Shown: positions 45,918 to 55,065, numbered from the stretch's first letter. The stretch is DNA of 64,000 nucleotides from Bog-375 sp049698695 (GCA_049698695.1 JBAVYH010000108.1:1-64000); one strand, 5' to 3'. Made by a program: numbers and translations. Notes: a model not told the origin generated them from the letters alone.

Positions 45918-47351
45918 ATGAATCAGTTCTCCTATTTTCGGTCCTGCCGCTTCCGCAGGCTGCTGCTGGGCAGCCTGGTTCTCATCGCCCTGGTCGGAAC
46001 GTTTTTCTGGTACAAGCTGTACCGCACCGTGATCACGGTGTATGCCGATCCGGTGGAACACTTCAAGTACGGCTCGATCGGCGTCGAAGTGCCGGCGGGC
46101 CTCCCGTATTGGGTATGGGTGGTGCTGCCACGCATCTTTGCCGACAAACTTCCCGGCCCCGGCGGTTATGTCGCGTTAGGCGTCTCCTGGGAGATGGGCA
46201 AGGAGATGCCCATCGGTTTCACCAAGGAGATTGTCGGCATCCCGCGGGTGGGCGTCAACTGCGCCGGCTGCCACACCACGTCAGTGCGTTCGGGTGCGAA
46301 CGAAGCGCCGCAATTCTACTTCGGCGGTCCCACCAGCCGGTTTCAACCGCAAGCGTACGTGCGCTTCCTCTTCGCCTGCGCCCACGACGACCGCTTCACG
46401 TCCGCCAACATCATGAAGGCCATCCTCGCTATCTATGACATGCCCATGGTGGACCGCGTACTCTATCGCTTCCTAATCATCCCCGCAACCAAAAGCGCGC
46501 TACTGAAGAGCGAGAAGGTCGATTACTACTGGATGGCCGAACGGCCGGACTGGGGCCCCGGACGGACCGACATGAACCCGTTTCAGCGGCAAGTGATGCG
46601 GCTTCCAGACGATCACACCATCGGCAGCACCGATGTCATGGCCATCTGGAACGAGCGCGCGCACTTAGGCATGCTGCACCATTCCGACGGACTGAATACC
46701 ACGCTCACGGAATCCGCCCGTGCAGCGGCCCTTGCGGCCGGCGCCACTAAGAGCTCCATCGATATCCACTCCATCGACCGTGTGGAGGCATGGCTACTGG
46801 ACTTACCCGCGCCGAAATATGCGTTTGCTATCGACCAGGCTTTGGCCGCCAAGGGCCAGCCCATCTTCAACCAGCGTTGCGCTGCGTGCCACGCTTTCGG
46901 TGGCGCGCGCACCGGCACAGTGGTCCCGCTCACCGAAGTAGGAACCGACCCCAATCGCAACAGGCACTGGCCGCAGTCTTCGGCCGATGCCTTCAATAAG
47001 TGGGCCATTGGCTATCCCTGGGCCTTTCACCACTTCCGCAGTTCCGATGGCTACGTGTCTCTTCCCCTGGACGGCGTCTGGCTGCGGGCGCCGTATCTGC
47101 ACAACGGTTCAGTGCCCAATATGCGCGAATTGCTTTCGCCGCCCGAACAGCGCTCCAAGATCTTCTACCGTGGCTACGACGTGTACGACCAGGCCAACGT
47201 GGGCTTCGCCTGCTCGGGTCCGCAGGCAGAACTGGAGGGTTTTCGCTACGATACGTCGATCCGCGGCAATTCGAACCAGGGACACTCCTACGGCAGCGAT
47301 CTCAGCGCCGGCGACAAGCAGGCTCTAATCGAGTACTTGAAAACTCTCTGA
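45918..47351 (+). CDS. Membrane-anchored di-heme c-type cytochrome (RoxA-like), third copy
   Basis: A 477-aa paralogue of the 44457 product. Anchor at 14-32, hemes CAGCH (115-119) and CAACH (321-325), again 206 residues apart. The C-terminal APYLHNGSVPNMRELL and FYRGYDVYDQ are kept. In the central motif, however, WNQ-PRVGM-LHWDGNN of the other two copies becomes WNERAHLGMLHHSDGLN. If that segment lines the active site, this copy may have a different task, such as electron transfer only. SD TAGGAG. The next gene starts 13 bp downstream. Confidence 0.85.
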   Translation: MNQFSYFRSCRFRRLLLGSLVLIALVGTFFWYKLYRTVITVYADPVEHFKYGSIGVEVPAGLPYWVWVVLPRIFADKLPGPGGYVALGVSWEMGKEMPIGFTKEIVGIPRVGVNCAGCHTTSVRSGANEAPQFYFGGPTSRFQPQAYVRFLFACAHDDRFTSANIMKAILAIYDMPMVDRVLYRFLIIPATKSALLKSEKVDYYWMAERPDWGPGRTDMNPFQRQVMRLPDDHTIGSTDVMAIWNERAHLGMLHHSDGLNTTLTESARAAALAAGATKSSIDIHSIDRVEAWLLDLPAPKYAFAIDQALAAKGQPIFNQRCAACHAFGGARTGTVVPLTEVGTDPNRNRHWPQSSADAFNKWAIGYPWAFHHFRSSDGYVSLPLDGVWLRAPYLHNGSVPNMRELLSPPEQRSKIFYRGYDVYDQANVGFACSGPQAELEGFRYDTSIRGNSNQGHSYGSDLSAGDKQALIEYLKTL

Positions 47352-47364
47352 AGGAGACGGTGAC

Positions 47365-48273
47365 ATGGGAAAGCCGCTAAACCAGCAAGTGGTAGTCATC
47401 AGCGGGGCAGCCTCGGGAATCGGACGGGCCTCGGCCAAGAGATTCGCCGCGGGGGGCGCGCGCGTGGTGGTGGGAGGACGCAGCGCTGCCGGAATCGACG
47501 CCATTCTTCAGGACATCAGGGACGCCGGCGGTCAGGCGACCGGCATGGAGATGGATGTCTCGCGTCGTGACCAGGTGGAAGCGCTGGCAGCCTTGGCAAT
47601 CAACACCTACGGACGGATCGACACCTGGGTGAATAACGCCGGAGTGTCGATCTACAGCCGCTTCGAAGACGTCACCGAGGAAGAAGCCCGCCGCCTGTTC
47701 GATGTCAATTTCATGGGCCAGATGTACGGCATGTGGACCGCCCTTCCGTTGTTACGCAAGAATGGCGGCGGCACCATTATCAACCTGGCGTCTGTGGTGG
47801 GCAAACGCGGATTGCCGCTGCAGAACTTCTACAGCGCGACCAAGTTCGCGATCATCGGCCTCACCGAGGCGGTGCGCGTGGAACTGGAGACCGAAAAGGA
47901 GAACATCGCTCTGTGCGCCATATGCCCGCCATCGGTGGACACGCCCTTCTATGACAATGCGCTGTCGAAAATGGGCCACTGTTCGAAGCCGCTGCCCATT
48001 GTGCTCTCGGCGGACCGTGTAGCGCGGGACGTCGTGAAGTGTGCGGTGCGCGCCCGCCGTGAAGTCTGGGTCGGCCTGATTGGGAAGACCTTCGTCACGT
48101 TGAGCATTCTCTTCCCCTGGATGATGGATCGCTACGTTACCGGTTTGGGCTACAAGGCGCAGATGACCGACGAGCCCACCGGAGAAGCGGCCCTTTACAA
48201 CCCCACACCGCTGATCGCCGAGAGCGGCGATTGGTCGGCGTGGGGAAAGAGAGAACACGCCGTCAGCAAGTAA
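47365..48273 (+). CDS. Short-chain dehydrogenase/reductase
   Basis: A 302-aa classical SDR. The nucleotide motif SGAASGIG (13-20) is the TGxxxGIG variant with Ser first. NNAG is present (NNAGVSIYSR), followed by the catalytic Ser in INLASVVG and Tyr156-x3-Lys160 in FYSATKF. The C-terminal 60 residues extend beyond the minimal fold and hold a hydrophobic stretch (KTFVTLSILFPWMMDRYV) that could touch the membrane. SD AAGGAG. Likely oxidises or reduces an alcohol/ketone in the same pathway as the GMC and OYE enzymes. Confidence 0.9.
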   Translation: MGKPLNQQVVVISGAASGIGRASAKRFAAGGARVVVGGRSAAGIDAILQDIRDAGGQATGMEMDVSRRDQVEALAALAINTYGRIDTWVNNAGVSIYSRFEDVTEEEARRLFDVNFMGQMYGMWTALPLLRKNGGGTIINLASVVGKRGLPLQNFYSATKFAIIGLTEAVRVELETEKENIALCAICPPSVDTPFYDNALSKMGHCSKPLPIVLSADRVARDVVKCAVRARREVWVGLIGKTFVTLSILFPWMMDRYVTGLGYKAQMTDEPTGEAALYNPTPLIAESGDWSAWGKREHAVSK

Positions 48274-48291
48274 CCTCGAGGAGGATAAGTG

Positions 48292-48705
48292 ATGCGAACG
48301 GAACGATTCTGGAAGATTCACTGGGCCGTCGCCGTCTGGCACAATGTTATCGGCGGTGTAGGCCTTCTTTTCTTGGGCGATTGGGTCTACACCACTGAAG
48401 GGCTGCATCCGCCCGTGCCTGGCGTGAATTACCTTCGCTGGATGCTCCTGATTCTGGTGTTTGCGTACATGTATTACATAGTGTACAAGGACCTATACAA
48501 CAACGAGAACCTTGTGAAAGCCGGCATCTTCGGAAAGATCGCGTCCGCGTCTCCCGACTTCTATTACCTGGTATTCAAAACCGGCGTGGCCAAAATCTTC
48601 TGGATTACAGTCTGCACCGACTACACCTTCGCGATCACGTTTTTCATCTTCCTGGGTTTTGTGAAGAAACAAAAAGCGCTGATGGCCGCCGGGGCCCAGC
48701 GATAG
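48292..48705 (+). CDS. Small polytopic membrane protein
   Basis: A 137-aa protein with about four membrane helices (WAVAVWHNVIGGVGLLFLGDW, YLRWMLLILVFAYMYYIVY, YYLVFKTGVAKIFWITV, FAITFFIFLGFV). Its helix layout and polar loops (PGVN..LRWM; DLYNNENLVKAGIFGKI) resemble the N-terminal four-helix module fused to the cytochrome at 29809, suggesting a stand-alone homologue. I chose the ATG at 48292 (SD GAGGAGGA) over an adjacent GTG one codon earlier. Confidence 0.7.
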   Translation: MRTERFWKIHWAVAVWHNVIGGVGLLFLGDWVYTTEGLHPPVPGVNYLRWMLLILVFAYMYYIVYKDLYNNENLVKAGIFGKIASASPDFYYLVFKTGVAKIFWITVCTDYTFAITFFIFLGFVKKQKALMAAGAQR

Positions 48706-48714
48706 AGGTGATTT

Positions 48715-49653
48715 ATGGCAACATTAGCAACTGCTCCGCAAACGTCTCAGTTGCAAGTCAACATATTTGACGGAACACGGCAAGCAATCTCCGGAGGCGG
48801 CCAGATTCTGTACACCATCACTGACGGAAACAACAAGTGCCTGGTTCGTCAGGAGTATCCGCCAAGTACCGTCTTCGACGTGCCGTTCTACAACAACTTC
48901 GGCGATAACTATACAGTTCTAGCATTCGCCGATGGCTACGAACAGGCCGGTTTCACGCCCATCGCCTGCTCGCCCACCGTCCATCAGATGCTCGACATCA
49001 TGCTGCTTAAGAAAACCGCCGGCTTCAACTTTGCTGCCGCGCAGTGGGACAGACTTGCGTCCACAAACCCCTTGCTATCCGGCATTCTCGCCCACGGCGC
49101 GGCGGACGATGCGGCTGCGCGCGAGCGGTACACCCAATTGATGGAAGATCGCCCGCCCGTCCTGGCGTGCCTGCTCAACATCACCACGGCCATGGCTGCC
49201 ATCCAACTGCGGACCGGCAACCCTCTGCAGTATTTCAAGGAACTGATTTGGGACGACACCATGGCGCAGGACCGCTTTTACGGCTGGGCCGATCCCGCGC
49301 TTTACGACGAAGTGAAACTCGCCGCTTCCCACGGGGTCTTTTCCCGCGAGCTGGGCTTTGACCTCTTCCACGCCGGCGCCACCGACAGTTACAAGCAGAT
49401 CCAGTTTGGCGAAGCCAATGTGCAACTCACGTTCCACGCCAACGACACCAAGTTGATCGATGGCATCACATGCATCCGCGTGGAGCCAGACATCGATTAC
49501 TACAAAGACTTAGCCGCACATGCCCTGCTCGAAGTGGTGGCGAATGGCATTAGCGGAAGCCTGACCGATCCTCAGCAAGTGTATGTTCTACGGTGGATAG
49601 CCGGCCGCCACGCCGGCGTGGCGGAATTCAACCCGCCTTATGTAATCGCCTAA
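48715..49653 (+). CDS. Hypothetical protein, 312 aa
   Basis: I do not recognise it. Residues 10-100 look like a beta-sandwich (LQVNIFDGTRQAISGGGQILYTITDG, then YTVLAFADGYEQAGFTPI), similar in style to carboxypeptidase-regulatory or PEGA-like domains. The rest is mixed, with no signal peptide or membrane helix. SD GAGGTG. It lies 9 bp from the preceding gene and 17 bp from the next, so it belongs to the cluster's last pair of soluble proteins. Confidence 0.65.
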   Translation: MATLATAPQTSQLQVNIFDGTRQAISGGGQILYTITDGNNKCLVRQEYPPSTVFDVPFYNNFGDNYTVLAFADGYEQAGFTPIACSPTVHQMLDIMLLKKTAGFNFAAAQWDRLASTNPLLSGILAHGAADDAAARERYTQLMEDRPPVLACLLNITTAMAAIQLRTGNPLQYFKELIWDDTMAQDRFYGWADPALYDEVKLAASHGVFSRELGFDLFHAGATDSYKQIQFGEANVQLTFHANDTKLIDGITCIRVEPDIDYYKDLAAHALLEVVANGISGSLTDPQQVYVLRWIAGRHAGVAEFNPPYVIA

Positions 49654-49670
49654 GAACCAGAGGAGGCAAC

Positions 49671-51863
49671 ATGCCGACTATCCAACTTACGGATCAATTC
49701 GGGCTCGACGTCGATGTCAAGACCGACATCTTGTCATCGCTGCAGAAATACGCTGCCAACTTATCCAAGCTCTCGCTTACGAACCTGAATCTCCGATCAA
49801 TCGCCGACCTCACGCTGGCGAACCCATCCATTACCAGCCTCCACGCCGGCTTGAATTTCGATCAGCCGGTTAATATCGGTTCGGGAGGCGTGACCCTTCA
49901 GTTAAATGCCGGAGTCAGCGGGACCATGGATATCTACGTGCCTCCGCAGGGTGGCGGATGCCTGTTTGACTCCGACCCTTACGGCGATCCCATCTCAGTG
50001 GATGCTGCGGAGCGATACGTCTCGATTGCCTTCTGCGCCTCCGCCGGTCCCGACATCACTGCCACCATCAACCAGCTAACCTTCGGATTCCAGCCGGGCG
50101 TCAAAGTATCCATCGCCAATTACCAGAAGTTCGAAATGCAGCCGGAAGCGCCCACCATCCTCGAAGCCGTTCAGACCACGATCGCGGATTTCTGCATTCC
50201 GGGCGGTCCGGACGACCTTCGCGCGCTGCCCACCGATGCCATCATTACGCTGGAAGGCGTGGGCACCATCACTTTTAACGCCCAGGCGAACCTTTTCGCC
50301 GCCGCCAATCCGTTGGCAACTGTAAGTCTGCCGTCGCCGCTCCCCACGCTCGAGGTGTCGGCAGGCGGCTCAGTCATCGTCGCGGCCTGTTGCTCGGTTA
50401 CCTGGGATTACCAGCTTCGCATTCGCAAACTGGATGCAGGCCTGATCAGCTTGGGCTTCTACCGTGAGAATGGGTCTGAGACCACAGTCTCAGTAAACCC
50501 AAGTGCCGGCATTTCGGCGGGAACCAGCAGCACCGATCTCTTCTCCAGCATCATCTCCGCCGTCAGCAAGAGCGCGGCCGCCGATTCCGGCGCCATCCAG
50601 GCGCTCGGGTTGCCGGATGACCAGTTGAACGCGATCGCGGAAGCAGTAAAGAACGCGGCGCAGCGGAAACTGGAGGTCTCGCTATTGGCTGCGCTGACAA
50701 CCGGTGAGTCGCATGGCGCCGCCTTCCTATACGAGTTCGACCTTGCCGGGCTGGATACCGTTGGCAACGCCGCGCTGGCGGCCGCACTGCATGGCGACCT
50801 CTCCCGCCTAACCGGCGACTCCCTGCCCGCAGGCGTGCAGATGGTTCGGAGCATCGCGACGGATCTACAGCAAACCGGAATGACGTGGAAGGTCAACCTG
50901 CTGGGGATCTATAACTACAGTTCCGCCACCGAACTGGTGCGCGAGGGCACGGTTGCTTTTGAGCCCGTCACCGGGGACCTGGTCATCACCGACAAAGCTA
51001 CCGCGCAACAGATCGCCGTCAGCGCCGTCAATTTTGGTGCGGACTCAGACAAGTTGCGGCATCTTCTGGCCGACAGCTTCTTGATAACCGCCGTGTATCG
51101 CGGGAGCAAGTCCTTGGTTTCTGCTCCGGAAATCGAATGCTCACATTCGTACTTCCAGTTGCAGGCTTCCACCAGCGCGGACGCGATGCGTACGGATTTG
51201 ACCACCGCCACGGCTCTCGGCCTGCTGGATGCCGGCGCGCCGGAGACGCTGCTCGACGGCATAGAGGATTTCGGCCGGACCATGATCTACGCCGAGACTT
51301 CGTATAGCGCAGACACTACCCCGGCTTTGTTTCTGAACGGCGCCGATGCCAAACCACAGGCGGAATTCGAAAGTGCCGGGCGGGAAGCAATCCGCCTGCT
51401 GGTGCGCCCCGATGCCGCCGATGCTTTTCGTTTGCGTGGCGTCGGGGACGACCAACTGTGGGCCCAGATGCGCGCCGCCGGTCAATTCAACCTCACACCC
51501 CTGTTTCCCGACCTCACGCAAAGTCAGATTTTGACGATTGCGTCGGACTACTCTGTCATCGTCTGGTGGGCCGAGGCGATGAGCGCCTGCGCGAAGAGCG
51601 TGGCAGCCATGCACAGCCTGCTGGCGGCGGGTTCCGATCCGAGCTCCGCCCAATTCCTGGCATTGCGCGCGAACCTTGCGAAGACGCTGGCGGATGTTAC
51701 CAGCAACACCAAGGAAGAATTCGGCCAGCCCTGGGGCCTGGTAGCCATGGACAGAGTTTCGGGCTGCCGGGCTTCGGCTAAAGTGCAGATAGCCGGGGCC
51801 CGTTTTGCATTTGCTCGCAGCAGCCAGGATGTACTCGCTGCCGCCGCCAGGTCTTCGGTGTGA
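49671..51863 (+). CDS. Hypothetical protein, 730 aa
   Basis: A large protein of no family known to me, without signal peptide or clear membrane helix. The N-terminal 300 residues are rich in beta strands (SGGVTLQLNAGVSGTMDIYVPPQGGG, LEVSAGGSVIVAACCSVTWDYQLRIRK). The C-terminal half is mostly helical. The ATG at 49671 has a strong SD (AGAGGAGG); an open frame extends back to 49593 inside the previous gene but lacks a ribosome site. It is the last gene of the cluster; the next gene is on the other strand. Confidence 0.65.
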   Translation: MPTIQLTDQFGLDVDVKTDILSSLQKYAANLSKLSLTNLNLRSIADLTLANPSITSLHAGLNFDQPVNIGSGGVTLQLNAGVSGTMDIYVPPQGGGCLFDSDPYGDPISVDAAERYVSIAFCASAGPDITATINQLTFGFQPGVKVSIANYQKFEMQPEAPTILEAVQTTIADFCIPGGPDDLRALPTDAIITLEGVGTITFNAQANLFAAANPLATVSLPSPLPTLEVSAGGSVIVAACCSVTWDYQLRIRKLDAGLISLGFYRENGSETTVSVNPSAGISAGTSSTDLFSSIISAVSKSAAADSGAIQALGLPDDQLNAIAEAVKNAAQRKLEVSLLAALTTGESHGAAFLYEFDLAGLDTVGNAALAAALHGDLSRLTGDSLPAGVQMVRSIATDLQQTGMTWKVNLLGIYNYSSATELVREGTVAFEPVTGDLVITDKATAQQIAVSAVNFGADSDKLRHLLADSFLITAVYRGSKSLVSAPEIECSHSYFQLQASTSADAMRTDLTTATALGLLDAGAPETLLDGIEDFGRTMIYAETSYSADTTPALFLNGADAKPQAEFESAGREAIRLLVRPDAADAFRLRGVGDDQLWAQMRAAGQFNLTPLFPDLTQSQILTIASDYSVIVWWAEAMSACAKSVAAMHSLLAAGSDPSSAQFLALRANLAKTLADVTSNTKEEFGQPWGLVAMDRVSGCRASAKVQIAGARFAFARSSQDVLAAAARSSV

Positions 51864-51935
51864 GACAGAGGTGCTTCCACCGCTGATCGAGCGGTCATGG
51901 GTGACCTTCGCCGCCGGATTCTCTGCGAGGCCGGG

Positions 51936-52541
51936 TTATGCCCTTGACTTGCTGGTCACGCCGTCAAAGAAACTGGTGACTGCGTTGACCACGGAGTGTA
52001 TGCCATCCGCTCCACCCGCCAGGAGTGCCGCCGAAAGTACCACATCGACACAGAGAAAGAACAGGTATTGCGCTCCATGCGTAAACACCGGGTCCTTGAG
52101 CTTGTTCGCATCGACAAATGGCCCAAGCGCGCGGACGCCAGCAATGCTCACCAGGACAGATAAGGTGAGCGAGACAGCAAACGCGTACCGTTGAGTATTC
52201 CCTCGGTACTCGTCGAGTGCGTTTGAGGCCGCCTTAAGTTCTGCGGCATTTTGGGCGTTCGCCGCAGGATCGGCAGGTCTGGCCTTAATGGCGGCCATGG
52301 CGTTCTCAAGCGTACTTGCTTCTGCATCGCGCCACGGGCTCACCAATATTTCCACCGCCCGCTCGATCACGGCCGCGGCAAAAGCAAGCGGCGCCAGTAA
52401 GCCGCTCAGGTCCGTTAGTTTAACCGTCAGCCCCAGGGCATCCCAGTTCAAAAACACGCGAAAGACGGTCGCGCCCAAAAGCGCGAGCGCAGCCGAAACG
52501 AATAAAGGCCAGTTTTTCCTGGCAAGGGACGCAGAAGGCAT
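51936..52541 (-). CDS. Membrane protein, 201 aa
   Basis: A protein with about four membrane segments (WPLFVSAALALLGATVFRVFL, LSGLLAPLAFAAAVIERAVEIL, AFAVSLTLSVLVSIAGVRAL, YLFFLCVDVVLSAALLAGGADG) and a helical cytosolic loop between the second and third. The C-terminal GGADGIHSVVNAVTSFF pattern recalls the C-terminus of the 23241 product (GFGADTLKNLITQ). It is convergent with the long cluster, 72 bp away. Function unknown. Confidence 0.7.
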   Translation of the reverse strand: MPSASLARKNWPLFVSAALALLGATVFRVFLNWDALGLTVKLTDLSGLLAPLAFAAAVIERAVEILVSPWRDAEASTLENAMAAIKARPADPAANAQNAAELKAASNALDEYRGNTQRYAFAVSLTLSVLVSIAGVRALGPFVDANKLKDPVFTHGAQYLFFLCVDVVLSAALLAGGADGIHSVVNAVTSFFDGVTSKSRA

Positions 52542-52814
52542 GGTAACTAAAACCTGGTAACGGTTTCCGAGATTGCTGCCTTGTCAACTTCACGCGGCGA
52601 AACCGGCGCCTTCAAAACCACAGATACAGGCTACCAACGGTTTGTCCGAAACATTATGTGCCTGATGTGTGGTTCGTGTCAATCAAATTGCGACGTATAT
52701 CAGTCAAGGTAAGGTCGCCGAAGGCTATTGCTGCCGACTGCGCAGAAGCTGGCTTTTGCCTCGATCCTGCTGAGGGTCGCCGCATTGCCCGAAGTTCGCG
52801 TTACATTCAAACTA

Positions 52815-54107
52815 ATGCCCATTCAGATCGGCGATATCCTCGGCGATTATCAGGTCACCGGCGTTTTGGGCCGCGGCGGCATGGGTAAGGTCTTCCGGGT
52901 GCGGAACCTTGTGTCGGACCGCGAGGAAGCGATGAAAGTCGTCCTCCCCGATCTCGATGAAAACGCTGAGCTTGCCGACCGCTTTCTGCGTGAGATCAAA
53001 GTTCACGCCAGCCTGCAACATCCTAAGATCGCATTTCTCCATACGGCCCTGCGCATCGAGGGCCGCCTGGTGATGATCATGGAGCTGGTCGAAGGCGTCA
53101 GTTTGGAAGAAACGCTCCGCCGCGGGCCGCTCGAGGTCCCAGTAGCCGTCAACTACACGAACCAGATTCTGGCAGCCCTGGCGTTCGCGCACGAACGCGG
53201 CGTAATTCACCGCGATATCAAGCCGGCCAACATTCTGATTGCCGCCGGCGGCGTCGTCAAGCTCACCGATTTCGGGATCGCCCGTCCAAGCGGCGCGTCC
53301 CGCTTGACCAGCACCGGCCTCGCCGTTGGGACCCTGGCCTACATGTCGCCCGAGCAGATCCGCTCCGGCCAGATCGATGCCCGTTCCGATATCTACTCGC
53401 TGGGCATCATGTTTTACGAAATGGTCACCGGCCGCCGCCCCATTTTGGCGGATACCGAGCACGCCATGATGAACGCGCAACTGAATGTCATGCCGCCCGA
53501 TCCCGCCACGGTGAATCCGAAGGTGCCCGAGGCCCTCTCCGCGGCAATCATGCGCGCGCTCGCCAAAGAGCCTGGCTCGCGCTTCCAGACCGCGCTCGAA
53601 TTCCAGGCTGCGCTCCAGGGTCCCGGCCGCATTGGCGTTGAGTCATCCGTCACTCCCGCCGCGACGGCCATTCCGGCGCCGGAGTTGGCGGAACTGGAAG
53701 GGCGCCTCTCCCGCGCCATCGGCCCCATCGCCGGCCGCCTGGTAGCCACTGCCGCCCGCCGCTACGCCACGATCTCCGAAATCCGGCAGGCGCTCGCCGC
53801 GGAGATCGAAGATCCGAAGGAGCGCGCAGCCTTTCTCAAAACCGCTCCCGGCGTCAAGACTGATCCCGCCGTCACCGCCGCCACCGATGCGAGTGGCCAC
53901 ATCCAGCCCGGCGCCTTCGATCCCGCCGCGCTCGAGCGCCTCGCGCACGAACTCGCCCCGCACCTCGGCCCTATTGCAAAGCTGGTGGTCACTCGCGCGG
54001 CCCGCTCGGTTCGCAGCCCCGAGGAATTGCAGAACGCGCTGGCCGCCGAGATCCCATCCGTGGCCGACCGCCAGCGCTTCCTCGCCGCCATCCGTTCAGT
54101 CCTCTAG
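52815..54107 (+). CDS. Soluble Ser/Thr protein kinase with duplicated C-terminal module
   Basis: A 430-aa Hanks-type kinase. G-loop GRGGMGKV (19-26), Lys41 in AMKVV, catalytic H132-R-D134-IKPANIL, D152-FG, and SPEQ in the activation region are all intact. No membrane helix or PASTA domain follows. Instead, residues about 286-345 and 370-428 form two copies of one roughly 60-aa module: L..RL...IGPIAGRLVATAAR....I.E..QALAAEI. This resembles the DUF8082-type tail of some acidobacterial and proteobacterial kinases. The ATG at 52815 starts the kinase proper; 29 residues of open frame upstream lack family character. It faces the haem sensor gene at 54187. Confidence 0.92.
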   Translation: MPIQIGDILGDYQVTGVLGRGGMGKVFRVRNLVSDREEAMKVVLPDLDENAELADRFLREIKVHASLQHPKIAFLHTALRIEGRLVMIMELVEGVSLEETLRRGPLEVPVAVNYTNQILAALAFAHERGVIHRDIKPANILIAAGGVVKLTDFGIARPSGASRLTSTGLAVGTLAYMSPEQIRSGQIDARSDIYSLGIMFYEMVTGRRPILADTEHAMMNAQLNVMPPDPATVNPKVPEALSAAIMRALAKEPGSRFQTALEFQAALQGPGRIGVESSVTPAATAIPAPELAELEGRLSRAIGPIAGRLVATAARRYATISEIRQALAAEIEDPKERAAFLKTAPGVKTDPAVTAATDASGHIQPGAFDPAALERLAHELAPHLGPIAKLVVTRAARSVRSPEELQNALAAEIPSVADRQRFLAAIRSVL

Positions 54108-54186
54108 GCCACGCCGCGGCGAGCGCTCCGTTCCCGGCTGCAAGGCGTTACCGGACGTTTCCCGCAATGGCACGAAATCCCGAGAT

Positions 54187-55065
54187 TCAAGAACCCAGCA
54201 TCTTCAGCGCCCGGTCCAGGCTGCGCCGCATCCGGTTGAACGATCCCGCCAGGACGGCGATTTCGTCGTTGCCGCGTGCCGGCAGTTCCGGCATGTCCAC
54301 CTGTCCGGTGCTGATCTGGTCCGCCATCGTCGAAAGTCGGCGCAGGGGCCGAACCACCGCGAAGAGCAACAGGAGGTCCAGTAAAATGAGGCTCGCCAGA
54401 AACACCGCGGCCAGACAGCCCACCAGCGTCTGAAACGCCTGGTTTGCCATCCGTATCGGAAGCGACATCGGCACCGAGACAATCTGCGCACCCACGATTT
54501 CGTGCAACTGCCAGCCGAATCCGTTGTCCGGTCCGTAGCGCCGAATCATCGAGGCAGGCGCTGCGCGCGGCACGCTGTGGCATTCCATGCACGGCGGGCC
54601 GGCCTGTATCGGCCGTGCCATGTAAAGCGAGCGCCCGGTAGGCGTGTCCCGCTCGCCCACCAGTTCTTTCGGCCCGCCGGGGTGGTTGCGAAACGCGTTG
54701 ATGATGTCCGCCTCCCAATCCACCGCGCGGTCGCGCGGATTCGTTGGGTTCAGCACCGCCTCTTTGTAGGCGTAGTCCGGATAGGTGGCTCGCAGTTCGT
54801 CGAAATTCTCCGTGGCCGCGAATGCAGGAACCGTCTGCGGCAGGAACGACCGCTGGTGTTCCGCCTGGTTTACCAGCAGCGGCTTGATCTCCTTGGTGGT
54901 GTAATCGCGCGCCGATTGCATCGCCTCAATCATCAGCCGCGCCTGGCGCAACACTTCCGCCCGCGCGTTGTTTTGGAGAAAGTGGTGCGAGACCACCGCG
55001 GCAACAGCCAGCCCCGCGCCCAGCACGAGTCCCAGAATCAAGTTGAATTTCGCCAGCAGTTTCAT
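54187..55065 (-). CDS. Haem-binding HAMP sensor (DUF3365/Tll0287-like)
   Basis: A 292-aa membrane sensor. An N-terminal helix (LAKFNLILGLVLGAGLAVAAVV) is followed by a periplasmic domain with one haem motif C-M-E-C-H (PPCMECHSVPRAAP, typical of the DUF3365 redox/gas domain). A second helix (LVGCLAAVFLASLILLDLLLLF) and a HAMP-like segment (VVRPLRRLSTMADQISTGQVDMPEL) follow. No output domain follows the HAMP, so it must signal through a partner. The convergent Ser/Thr kinase next door is the obvious candidate. The ATG at 55065 starts the first helix; the upstream frame is not family-like. Confidence 0.85.
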   Translation of the reverse strand: MKLLAKFNLILGLVLGAGLAVAAVVSHHFLQNNARAEVLRQARLMIEAMQSARDYTTKEIKPLLVNQAEHQRSFLPQTVPAFAATENFDELRATYPDYAYKEAVLNPTNPRDRAVDWEADIINAFRNHPGGPKELVGERDTPTGRSLYMARPIQAGPPCMECHSVPRAAPASMIRRYGPDNGFGWQLHEIVGAQIVSVPMSLPIRMANQAFQTLVGCLAAVFLASLILLDLLLLFAVVRPLRRLSTMADQISTGQVDMPELPARGNDEIAVLAGSFNRMRRSLDRALKMLGS

